From the NCBI GenBank assembly GCA_032719365.1, contig CM064874.1, forward strand, positions 31,358,716 to 31,422,715: 64,000 nt of DNA. The letters run 5' to 3'. Below, piece by piece: positions 11,712 to 22,337 of this stretch. The notes under the pieces were generated by a model that did no database searches, was not told where the DNA came from, and saw only the letters and a program-made list of their open reading frames with translations. The translations under genes and the position numbers were made by a program. Positions within the stretch are counted from its first letter, which is position 1. Every line of letters begins with the position of its first letter. Source of the DNA: Prinsepia uniflora (lineage: Eukaryota; Streptophyta; Magnoliopsida; Rosales; Rosaceae).

Positions 11712-12625
11712 CTGAAAGTTGGAAGCACATTCATTGAGAAAAAAAGGTTGAGTAATCATGGAGTTATATATAATATTAGTAAATTTCTCATGGAGTAATC
11801 ATGGAAAAAAATATAAAGCATTTAAAAGCAGCAAAAAGTTTCAATCCATTCATATAAATTTCTCATGGAGTTATATATAATATTAGTAAAATCCTGATTA
11901 AATGCCAATGAACGACAACCATGAGATACAGTTGAAACTTATGACTGAAACTGCAAGTATGACTACGACAAAATTTTAGTAGCAAAACACCTGTTTCCAA
12001 GGACACAAGCAGAATATAGTAAACAATTTAAGCGAGCACACTTATTATCTGGCTCGTAACAATTTGAGTTTCAAACGGCAACAAAATCTCTACTTTCACA
12101 TATCGAAGTAACCTCTTAAAGGCACTGCTAAGGAGTTACATTGGTTTAATTTCTGCCAAAATGAACTATAAGATGGATCAATTGCTCAACAATACGCCTG
12201 TAAGACGTCAGTCTTCAAGCTCCGGAAAAGGATATCTCATATTATTATTACCAGTCCCATAACAACATACATTAGGTCTCCAGACAAGCACATTTCTTGC
12301 AGTCTTAAGAAGACAAACAACAAAATTGAATCATACCTCTGTTTACAGAAACAATGCACACGATGGGGAGTCTAATGGCCTTCAGACGCAAATCGACGAC
12401 TGCAGTCGAGTGAGGAGGTCCGCGACTCGATCGTGTGGTTATGTGGTGGCGTGGAGAAGCCGGCGACGTCGAAGACGGTTATGCGGCTGGCTGGCGGGTG
12501 GGTGGGTCGTTGGATTGTTGATGGAGATTGAGAATGGAGAAGACTTGGTGCAGCTGCTGGAGAGAATGAAGTGGAGGCCTGCTATAGATTTGGGTTTTTG
12601 TTTTAATTAGGTTATAAATTATAAA
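11712..12625 (-). other. Interior of the hAT element upstream of the captured methyltransferase exons
   Basis: Probably further captured gene sequence. 11991-12065 on the minus strand contains exon-like text YEPDNKCARLNCLLYSACVL ending at a good donor (CAG|GTGTTT). 12345-12610 read on the minus strand looks like a GC-rich 5' UTR or first exon ending at a donor (AGAG|GTATGA). I could not tie either to the methyltransferase family. A near-repeat of ATATAATATTAGTAAA occurs at about 11767 and 11874. Confidence 0.35.
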
Positions 12626-12859
12626 GGTTTAGTATTTATATTTTGGTCATTTTGAAATTGAAACCCTAGAGTACTAAATGGGTTCGCGGGTTGATGGGTG
12701 GGGGTTAGCGGGTTGACCCGAAACCCACCTGTTTAATAAACGGGTTATAACGGGTTGACCCGAAAATGACCCGGATTATTATCGAGTCGGGTTAATTCGG
12801 GTTAATTTCGTGCGGGTTTCGAGTTGTATATCGGGTCGTGTCAGAAATTGCCACCCTTA

Positions 12860-12867
12860 GATGGAGT
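12860..12867. repeat. Right target-site duplication of the hAT element
   Basis: GATGGAGT, identical to the 8 bases at 9255-9262. Joining the flanks here restores one copy of the host site. Confidence 0.9.
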
Positions 12868-14132
12868 TTTGGTTTCATGATTTTTTTATGGATTTGTGGG
12901 TAGGGTGATGATTTATAGGATAAAGACTCCATGCATATGAAGAAATTGTATGAATCCTAACTAGGTGTATTCTAAATCAATCCCAATGGTTTTTCTAGGG
13001 AAAAAAAAAATCAGTTTTACTTCTAATATTGAACTTATTAGATTGAACTTCTGATTCATTCTATTTGCACATCAATCTCACTTCTAAAGCAGTCCCATTC
13101 TAAATCAATCTCACTTCTACTCATGTTCTCCATATGAGGAAAGTGATGCCTAATAGGTGATCTGAGTATTAATTGTGTTTTCATTCTTGTAAACTGTACT
13201 ATTAGTTGATCGGCGCCCTTATCATTAACATTAAACCGGGATTGAGTATGCTGCAAATTTTAATAATCTCCCTTTCTTGACTGCAGATTTTCGTTCTTGT
13301 AAATTGAAATTGTAGTTGATCGACATCCGTATCATTATTAATGTTCATTTTTAGCTGCAGATTTTACTTGTCTCCCTTTCTTAGTGAGATTATATATTGA
13401 AACTTTATAGAGTACTTTTGTCTTTTGTACTGTATGTTGCTTCTTTGATATCAATGAGTTTTGGTTATATTGCTTTTATTTGGAACTAATTTGTTTCTTT
13501 CATCTGGGTTTTAGCACTACCTTCAACTCCACTATACTATCGAGCTTTATTCCTTATCTTTCTTTTCTCAAAGCTTTTAAGATATTTAGTTGAATGCTTG
13601 ATTATTTTCTGGTATGTTTGTGCATTTCGATAATGACTTGGATCGAAAATTAAGGTTTCATTGGGAATTTATTTGGAAAATGTTGATTTTACCCTCGATT
13701 GTTCGTTAGTCAATTTTTCCTTAGAGGCACTTTTGAACATGTTTCTTTAACCATTGCGTAGTTCTCTACCTCACAAATTCGTAGACAGGCGGCACACGAA
13801 AAACAGAGTATGCATGAGAAAGTTACGGGTTTGAGATGACAAGGGCAAAATGGTAATTTTGAAAAAGTTCAAGGTTTCAATATAGGACCACTCTCTCTCC
13901 TCACGGGATTGGCCAGATATTTTCCCCTCTTCTTTCTCTCTCTTCCGTGCAATCACTGCATCTCATCTTCATGTTTGGCCTATCTTTGGACCATGTTAGA
14001 CAAAACTAAGGCCAGAAATGGAATCCCCCTAGCTTCACGAGTGTTTTGGTGCAAGAATTGAGGTTGGAGCACCATTGGGGATGGAGGACCGAGGAGGGGC
14101 TTGGACTCGAAAATTCTCGACTGATTCATGGC
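12868..14132. other. AT-rich intergenic DNA
   Basis: Continuation of the host DNA interrupted by the hAT element. No gene, RNA or recognisable repeat seen. Phrases such as CTAAATCAATC recur at 12973, 13074 and 13101, hinting at an old local duplication. Confidence 0.4.
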
Positions 14133-15178
14133 CAAACTGTCAGGACCGGACCCAAATCCCCCGGGATTAACGTGGGACCCGCCTGATCCCGTCTGACACC
14201 ACGTGTCATACCAGGGAAAATTCCATCTCTATCCCTCGTCGGGGTTATCAGAGTGTGTCAGGATCGTAGGAGGAGGGGAGTGATGTCTCGTCTCTGCTAC
14301 AGCCCGCATCCGCGATCAACCTGAAAGACATTAAAACATTAAAAGTCGTGAGTGGACAAAATAATAATTTCATAAAAAACATTTTCATACAAAGACATTT
14401 ATGCCCTTCATAAATACATACGCATGCATTCAAAACCATTTATCAAACATTCATAAAAACACTTGAAAACATTCTCAAAACCTTTCAAGGGTTCATGCCC
14501 GGCCCCATAAACCGTCATGACCCATAAATCCAATTGGGTCCTCGACCCGAAATCACAATTCAAAACCATTAACTCATTGCATGTGGGAACTCAGCCCAAA
14601 TCCATTCTCAGTGAAATACTAAAACATCAAATACGGGTCTCCGCCCCCAAATCATTTCTAAGACATCGAATACGGGGGTCTCCGCCCCAAATCACTTTCT
14701 AAATCATAACACACAGGGCCTCCGCCCTCAAATCACTTTCTTAAAACCACATACGTATCAGCATACGTATAACCCATCCTAGGCACTTCCGGAGAAGATG
14801 CCAACTCGGGGCACACCGCCCCTAAGGAACACATCCCTGATATAGTCACGATATCGAATCTCTAAACTAGTGTGCACACTACTCGGGGTCTCACTCCGAG
14901 TCTTCTCCCAGGAATCTCCATCTGGGAGGCTCAATCTCTGGATCTAGTCCGAGCTCTCTCTCTAGATCTAGTCCACATATCTCTCCGGAATCTGGTCCGG
15001 GACCACATCAATATAAGTAACCACCACTCCTAGAACGGGATCCCTATGGGGATACCCACTCTGGTCTGTGGATCGTGACTCTCCAGGTCGACGCTGGAGG
15101 AGACCATATAAACATATGGAGGGTTTCATTCACATTTTCAAATACTGTTTTCTTTCTTTCTCAAATTCACATTTCTTA

Positions 15179-15570
15179 ATTGGGTCTCATACCGATTCAT
15201 CTCAACAGGATTCCTCGAATCCGATTCAAATCACTTTCACAGGCCTCGGCCTAAATCCTCAGTTCAACAGGGTCTCATGCCCGAGTTCTCATTTCGTAAA
15301 CCGAACTGAGGCTCAAGCCCGATGTTACATTCAACAGGGCCTCAAGCCCGATATCACGACTAACTGAGCCCTAAGCCTGAAACCATAAAGCAACAGGACC
15401 TCAAGTCCGATTTCACAACCAACAGGGCCTCAAGCCCGAGATTATAACCAACTGGACCCTAGGTCCGATTGTATAACTCAAATGGACCCTCGGTCCGATT
15501 CCTCGTCAAATCAAATGGACTTCAAGTCCGAGAGTTCATAAATCAAATGGGTCTCGTGCCCGATTTCATA
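15179..15570 (-). repeat. Array of about 12 hairpin phrases (period ~30 bp)
   Basis: Each unit holds a short inverted repeat followed by CGA, for example GGGTCTCATGCCCGA (15271), GGGCCTCAAGCCCGA (15335 and 15424), GGACCTCAAGTCCGA (15394), GGACCCTAGGTCCGA (15454), GGACCCTCGGTCCGA (15484) and GGACTTCAAGTCCGA (15517). The arms differ between units but stay complementary (GGGC/GCCC, GGAC/GTCC). Confidence 0.85.
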
Positions 15571-16733
15571 TTTCTAAATCCGAAATCCATTTATTAAACC
15601 TTGTTGAAAACCTAGAACGTATATGCATCGTATAAAACCAGAAATCTTGAAATACGTGCAAATACGTAAATCTTAGGCTACCACAAACAAATGCAATCAT
15701 GGCAACACAAAACATATATTAAAATACTTATAAAATATTTATGCATGCATCAATTTCGAAAGAAGGGTCCACTCACAGACCGTCCGAAGCCGCACCTCGA
15801 TACGCGCGCCATAATCGTCTCCCGGGTCAATCGTCGCCTCCGGAATTCCCGAACCTGTCCAAATTCTTTTAGCGGGTTACTAACTACTTATATAACCCCT
15901 CACTAAAGCCCCGTAATTTTCCAGAATTTCTAACTATTTTTAAACGCGAATCTAAACCTTCGGACGTCCCAAACTATATCGAAACGATGTCCGATTGACA
16001 CGAAACCAGTCCCAAAATGTTTGTTACATCGAATAGATGATTTGACATGTTGAACACTTCCCTAGATTCTCCCCCACGCGTCGCTACGTGCCGCCTGAAG
16101 TGGCTGCGCGTGGGATCCACACGCCAAGCTACAGTTTTCTCCTACCTTCGATCGAACCGGTTCAGCTGGTTCACTCTGTACAGCCGGTCCAGCTGGACCG
16201 GCGTGACTGGTCTGGCCCTCCTACTCCCTCATTTTGGTCCGTTTTCAATCCAATTCAATCCTATAATTCCTATTTTCTCATTTCCTATCCGTTCCAATTA
16301 ACAAAACTAACCAAAACCTCATAAATCCTAACAAAAATCAAAGGGTCTCACGACCCTGTTTTTCCCGGCCACCTTCACGGCTTCCTCTGCCGTGAACTAC
16401 CCTCCAAACCGTCCTAAAATCATCCTAGAAACCTAATAACCATTTCCTAATCATTCAAAATCGATCATAATGCATAAATCGAAATAAGGATGAAAATAGG
16501 CCTAACCGGGTAGTTTGGTTCGAGTCCATGGCCACCGTCCACGGCGTCGCCATCCTGGCCGGCCACCATCATCCACTCTGTCCTCAGCTCACTCTCTAGT
16601 CTCTCCTGTAACCATTTGGGGTCAAGGGTTTGGTATTTGGGGTGAAGGGTGGATCGGTTTGGGTTTTGGAAATGGAAGATGAATGATCGATGAAAGGAAG
16701 GGTGAGATGCATGAATGGGAACTAAGGACCAGT

Positions 16734-16759
16734 GGATGAGTGACACTTGTCACTCATCC
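16734..16759. promoter_or_regulatory. Conserved 26-bp palindrome (LTR copy 1)
   Basis: Arms GGATGAGTGACA and TGTCACTCATCC around a 2-base centre. The same site occurs in six other LTR copies of this window at a comparable place in U3. Confidence 0.8.
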
Positions 16760-17273
16760 ATTGGTCCACTAAAAATTTCCTGGGCCCCACCTAATTCCAC
16801 TTGCCTCGAAAAACGTGCTATTGTGAATAATACTCCGGAACTTCCGTGAACCGTAACTTCCCCGTCGAACGTCCAAATTCGACGTGCCGTCTGTCTACTG
16901 ATTCGTATCGTCCCGATCTACATAACGATCTTCGGCCCTCGGCCATCGGATCTCCCGGGTCAAAAGTCAACTTTTGGCCCAAATTACCAAAATGCCCTTG
17001 GACTTCTGAACGTCATAACTTCCTCCTCGAACGTCGGAATCGAGCGTGCCACCTGTCTATGAACTTGTGACGTCACGAACTACGTCACAGTCATCGGCTA
17101 AAGTCCATTTGACTGCCGAAATGAAAAGTCAATGATTTTCCCATTCTAGGGGCAAAATCGTCATTTCGCACCCGAACATCTGCTAATCCTCGTCTAATCT
17201 CCGATTAACCTTGCTAATCTGTCATTAATTCTTAATTAATCCCGTTAATTTCGGGACGAGTCGTCAACCAAAC

Positions 17274-17869
17274 CAGGTACGATCTCCTAAATCTGGGCAT
17301 CAATTTGGACTCCTCGCGAAGAGTAGATGAATCTACATGTGTAGATCATAAAAAAAACAATTGAGAATTAAGGAAGTTAGGAATGCTTGAATATCCCACC
17401 AATAATGGCGTTTTCTAGCGAACCAGATGGCATCAGACAACGGCACAATTTTTTTCTCTGGCGAGCTTAACGGCGGCATTGGTCATCCTCTCCAGCGAAG
17501 ATTCAGGCGACTCACGGTGGTGGAGAAGGCGGCGTATAGTGGCACCAATCATCTTCTCTGACGGCCTGGGTTAGTCCAATGGTGATGTGGGTAGCGACAT
17601 GGCAGCTAATTGGCAACTACAAGGATACCACTCGTTAGCCACGTTTAGAGCGATGTGGACGTCACGCCAGCACAGTGTTACCACCACATTAGCGCGCGTG
17701 GCCTAACTTGCTAGTGTGTGGCACGTCTTTCGGTCCATTCCTGATGAATGAGGGTGGTTGGTGATCGTCCACCAGCACATGGACTTTCGTGCTGGTACGT
17801 AGGAGCGTGTACGGCCGCATGGGGGCACATGGGGACGCCTGGGAGCTCGTGAAGGCGCGTCGGTTGATA
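17274..17869. other. Flanking DNA, no gene recognised
   Basis: From about 17400 a GC-richer stretch with repeated phrases such as GGCGGCATTGGTCATC and CATCTTCTCTGACGG. It is probably a degraded retroelement interior or captured sequence. I see no intact ORF of recognisable family. Confidence 0.3.
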
Positions 17870-20800
17870 TGTTCACCGGTGACATACCAGGATTGAGAGC
17901 GGGTCCTAGACGGATGGTTGCACGCATCACTACGATTGGAATTGTGACGGACCCTAAGTTAACGGGCTCGATGCCCAATTGAGTCATGAGTTAGAGCTTG
18001 AGGCCCAGTTGGTTTACAATTGTGATTTCGAGTCGGAGACCCTAAATGGATTTCTGGGTTCATGACGGTTTTATGGGGACCGGGCATGAATCCCTCGAAA
18101 GGTTTTAAGAATGTTTTTAAAATGGTTTCTCATATACCATCCGTTATGTATGGATCGTCTCCTCCAGCGAAGGTCGTTGGCCTGGGTGGTGACCCCGGAG
18201 TAATCACGGAGCACTAATTGAGTGGATTCGCCCCCGCTGTGTACCTTACTCTCAAGAAAGCTTATGGATTATAACCCCTAGGGAGGGGTCATTGATCTAC
18301 GGACATTGACCTGGGTGGACCCTAGGGGAGACTTGGGATTTGAGACTCCGGGTAGCACGCTCGTAGCTTTAGAAACCGTGACAGGGTTGGTTATATGTTA
18401 TACGATATATACTGGTTTTGGGCTGAGTCCCACATGGATTTGGGCATTAGCCCGTATGATTGGTTTCATTTACTATTTTGGGCCAAGGCCCTAATGGTTT
18501 GATAACTGATTTTCGAATGCATGCATTCTTTTTAGTGAAGAGTATAAATATGGGTCTTTTTGTGAAAATGTTTTTATAAATTCTTTGTTTTGTCCTGACA
18601 TGACCCTTCCCAATCCCCCCGGGATTAAAGCGGGTTGACCCTGCTCCCGTCTGACACGAAGTGTCAGACAAGGGATATTTTCGACCTTTACTCTCCCGGG
18701 CTATCAGAGTACGCCAGGATCCGGAGGAGGTATGTGATATCTCGGTTCTCTACTACAGTCCACATCCGTTGTCAACCTGAAGGGCAGTCAAAACATTAAA
18801 AGCTGTGAGTGGACAAAGCAACCAGTTTTATAAAAACATTTCCATAAGAAAGACATTTGTACCCTTCACTAAAAAGCGTGCATGCATTCGAAAACCATTT
18901 AACCAAATGGAACCATCTGTGGGAACTAAGCCCAAAACCATAATCATACTGAAACCAAATACACGAGCCACTGCTCAAATCCTGTGCACCCCTGTGCACA
19001 CCACACATATCAAAGAATCATAAAGATTCAACCATACGGGCCACTGCCCAAAACCATACGGGACTCAGCCCAAAACCATCATGAAACCAAGTACACAAGC
19101 CACCGCTCAAATCATGTGTAACCACACATCACATATCATAATCCATATATATACATATAATTCACACAACCAATCCTGTCACGGTTCCAAAGCTACGCGC
19201 GTGCTACCCGGGGTCTCAATCTGAGTCTTCTCAAAGTCAAGGTCAATGTCCGCAGACCACTGATCCTACCCGAGGTTATAGTAACCATAGCCTTCCTGAG
19301 AGTAAGGAACCCAACTGGGGGGGGGTGACTCCACTCAGTCGGTGCTCCGTGACTACTCCGGGAGTCCTCCCCAGGGCCAACGACCCTCCCCGGAAGAGAT
19401 AATAGAAGCAAAGGAAGGTATATGAACATATATATACATAACACAAATATCCATGCCTGGATCCCCTGAACCGTCATGATCCATAATATCCATTCCATTC
19501 ATATATATATATATATATAAAACATCCTCCATGCCCGGTTCCCATAAACCGTCATGTACCACAATAACTTTTCCAGGGTTCATGCCGGTTCCCATAAACC
19601 GCCATGAACTTGGAAATCCATCTAGGGTCCCTGACCCGAAATCATCAATACAAGTAAACTGGGGTCTCATGCCCGAACATATGACATCATCTGGGCATCC
19701 TGCTCGATATCTCAGGGTCAGTCACGATTCCGATCGTAGTGATGCGTGCAACCATCCATCCAGGACCGCCCTCAATCCTGGTATGTCACCGTGAATGAAT
19801 CAACCGACGCGACCACCACATGATCATGGTGCACTCATCACTGAAAGCTACCCTGAACCATCAGCACTCCGAATTCGAGCCTCCCCAGGCTGCTCGACCA
19901 CGAATCGTGCATCGTGACCTCTCCGGAATGAAACACATCCCAAATCCGGAGGCGAACGTCACGTCGTCCGTCGCCGGTGCACCAAGCACTGCTGCGGTAA
20001 CCATGACTCGGACCCGTAGGTCATCAATAGGGTCATATGCCCGAGACAAAACCAAATGGGTCTCATACCCGAGTTTATCCTTTTAGAAATCCAAAACCTT
20101 TTCATTTAAACCATTAAAGAAATATCGACCCGTATAAGCACAGTATAAGGCTGAAACCTCGAAATACGTGTTTATACGTAACCACAACCAAATGCACTCA
20201 TGGCCGCCCTCAATCCTCGTAATTCGTGCAATAGTGCACTTAAACTTCCGTGAACCGTAACTTCGCCGTCGAACGTCCGAATTTGACGTGCCGCCTGTCT
20301 ATGAATTTGTATCATCCCGATCTACGTAATGGTTCTCAGCCCTCGGCCATCGGACATCCCAGGTCAAAAGTCAACATTTTGCCCCTTTTAACCATAATTA
20401 CCAAAATGTCCCTAAACTTCCGAACATCATAACTTCTTCCTCGAAAGTCGGAATTGAACATGTCACCTGTCTATGAACTCGTGACGTCACGAACTATGTC
20501 ACGGTCATCGGTCAAAGTCCATTTGACCGCCTGACAAAAAGTCAACATTTTTCCCACGCCCAGGGGCAAAACGGTTATTTTGCATCGTTCGTCCGATTTC
20601 GCCCAACTAATCGCCGATTAACCTCACTAATTGTGATTAGTCACTAATCTAATCTAGGAATTTGGGACGGGTCGTTACATGTCCACTCACAGTTTTTAAT
20701 GTTTTGAATGTCCTTCAGGTTGATCGCGGATGCGGGCTGTAGTAGAGACCGAGACATCACACTCCTCCTCTTCGGATCCTAGCACTCTCTGAAAGCCCCG

Positions 20801-20906
20801 TGTGGGGCTAAAGTCAAAATTTTCCCCTTGTTTGACACTCCGTGTCAGACGGGATCAGGTGCGTCCCTCGTTAATCCCGGGGGGGGATTTGGGACGGGTC
20901 CTGACA
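17870..20906 (+). mobile_element. Truncated forward-oriented long LTR, split by a nested LTR
   Basis: 17870-18595 (GATATGTTCACCGGTGACAT..., the same text as 35390 on in the intact copy) and 20680-20906 (TGTCCACTCAC... to GGGACGGGTCCTGACA) are the two halves of one forward LTR. They are separated by the nested solo LTR 18596-20679 and its 5-bp duplication. The LTR's own 5' start is missing. Hairpin phrases with GGGC..GCCC stems occur at 17970-18490. Confidence 0.75.
18591..20684 (-). mobile_element. Nested solo LTR, reverse orientation (2.1 kb), target duplication TGTCC
   Basis: The LTR is 18596-20679, from TGACATGACCCTTCCC to GGGACGGGTCGTTACA (reverse complement TGTAACGACCCGTCCC). TGTCC flanks it at 18591-18595 and 20680-20684. 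It is shorter than its relatives through internal deletions and carries an (AT)n microsatellite at 19499-19520. Degraded hairpin phrases are present at 18900-20060. Confidence 0.88.
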
Positions 20907-22337
20907 AAGTATTGTAGCAGTAATGTCGCAGCTGCACGTGGGCACCGCGCGTAGCCACTTTTGGCGGCGCGAGGAGGCGCATGTGTGGTAGTTTTTAGGA
21001 AAGGTGATTCCTGGAATTTACATAGGAGCGTATGGCTCAAAAATCGGACTACATGGATGATGTGTGAGTGGACGTTTTGTTTTATAAACTGTCATGCATG
21101 CATAGTTAAATGTTTTATATTGATTTATTGCATGATTTGAATTAAAATGATTTGATATAATTACTTGATGATTTTATGGATTTATTTACTTATTTCTAGA
21201 CAATGTTTTATGACCGTTTTGTGGAAATGATGTTTTGGGCTCATGGCCTATTCGGGAAACATCTGACTTGGTTTTTGTGAGGACCCGTGCCTTGGGGCAT
21301 GTTTAGCAATCTCACATCGCCTAGGGGATCTAGGGGATGTGCCTTATATGTGTGGGCGCGCATCTATCCAACATGAGGCCTTTTGGAGCACATTGGCTTT
21401 AGATTCTTAGGGAACTCCAAAGTGAAGCGAGTAGGGGCTGGTACAATTCCAAGATGGGTGACCCCATTGAGAAGTTACATGTGAGCTCCCGAGAACAAAA
21501 CCGTTGAGGGCTGGGCCCAAAGCGGACAATATCCTATTGAAGAAGGTCGAGTCGTGACAGTTTTAAGTCAAGAATTTTGTAAAAGCACAGTAGTTGGCTT
21601 TATGCATTTTTTTTCATGGTACATTGTGTTCTCAGATGTGACTGAGCCTGAAAGTACTGCTCGGATGCGTCTGATCATGGGGATGTGGTATTCGCCCAGA
21701 TGTGACTTATCCCAGGGGTGTTGTCTAATCTCGATAATGTGGCTTGGTGGTTGCTTACGCGTAGTACCGATGTGATAGTGGGGATTTGTTGTGCACTGAT
21801 AAGTATTGTTGTTATTGTGGTTGATGTATGTGCACTGTGTGTGTAATTTTAATGTGATAATGTGATTTATGTATGTGCATTGATGAATAGTGTTGTTTGA
21901 TCATCGTGATTAATGTTGAGTATTGATGATTGATTGTCATTAATGTTGATGGTTGTGTCCACATGGTTTTCGTCTGTGGTTGGTTTTGAAACTTGGTTGT
22001 TCATGTGTTTATCTATGCATGCGTGTTTTAAACTGCAGTGTAAAGAGTCCATTTTTTGCGAAATGTATTTTCAAATAATACTTATTTTTGTCCATTCACA
22101 CCTTTGATGTTTTTGATGACCCTCCAGACCATGACACGAAAATCAAGGCTGATTGAGAGGTGAAAGCACGAGTGATGATCAATACGGTTATCCCTTGGTC
22201 TGATAAGTGCTATGGGCGTTTTTCGAAACTCCAGTTGACTCTGTAATACTGGAGTAGGACCGGACACGGTTATCTAGGTAGTACCACCAGACCCGGTTCT
22301 GAAACCCATTTTTCATGTCATTTTTTTTGTGTGTTTT
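20907..22337 (+). mobile_element. Fragment of a forward-oriented long LTR, split by a TRIM solo LTR
   Basis: Starts inside the LTR at the GC-rich block (GTAGCAGTAATG..., GCGCGTAGCCACTTTTGGCG) and continues with CATGATTTGAATT. After the nested TRIM it runs to TTGTCCATTCACACC and GACCCTCCAGACC, the 3' quarter of these LTRs. The end near 22285 (GACCCGGTTCTGA) is a diverged LTR terminus. Confidence 0.6.
21271..21564 (+). mobile_element. Cassandra/TRIM-type solo LTR with a 5S-rRNA-derived segment
   Basis: The LTR is 21276-21559 (284 bp), from TGTGAGGACCCG to GTCGTGACA, flanked by GTTTT at 21271-21275 and 21560-21564. At 21411-21476 it contains text close to the promoter half of plant 5S rRNA (AACTCCAAAGTGAAGCG..., then AAGATGGGTGACCCCATTGA and GAAGTT). 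A 5S-like domain inside a ~300-bp LTR is the defining feature of Cassandra TRIM elements. Only one LTR remains. Confidence 0.82.

Larger units (their letters stand above)
9263..12859. mobile_element. hAT-type DNA transposon (3.6 kb, non-autonomous) carrying host gene fragments
   Basis: The ends are related 13-bp terminal inverted repeats: left TAGGCATGGCAAT, right (reverse complement) TAAGGGTGGCAAT. They match the TAGGGGTGGCAA-type ends of plant hAT elements. A perfect 8-bp target duplication GATGGAGT flanks it (9255-9262 and 12860-12867), the hAT hallmark. Both subterminal regions are packed with short ACCCG/CGGGT and GTTTAACCC repeats (about 9280-9540 and 12680-12845), the usual hAT transposase-binding layout. 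No transposase ORF is visible. The interior holds, on the minus strand, exon/intron pieces of two unrelated host genes, annotated separately. It therefore depends on a transposase made elsewhere. Confidence 0.9.
14133..17273 (-). mobile_element. Solo LTR, long-LTR gypsy family, reverse orientation (3.1 kb) with target duplication CAAAC
   Basis: The LTR proper is 14138-17268. It begins TGTCAGGACC and ends GGGACGAGTCGTCAAC, the reverse complement of the TGTAACGACCCG start of the other copies with changes in the last bases. CAAAC occurs at 14133-14137 and 17269-17273. It contains the hairpin-phrase array (15179-15570), the GC-rich CACGCG block (about 16070-16120), the 26-bp palindrome (16734-16759) and two W-box modules near its U3 end. 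No internal retroviral sequence remains. Confidence 0.82.

Noticed and set aside
15179..15570. CRISPR-like periodic array
   Set aside because: The periodicity (~30 bp) comes from degenerate hairpin phrases inside a retrotransposon LTR of a plant genome. Repeats are not identical, there are no spacers of uniform length and no cas genes.
21411..21476. True 5S rRNA gene
   Set aside because: Only the promoter half of 5S is recognisable, diverged and contracted, and it sits inside a 284-bp LTR with a 5-bp target duplication.
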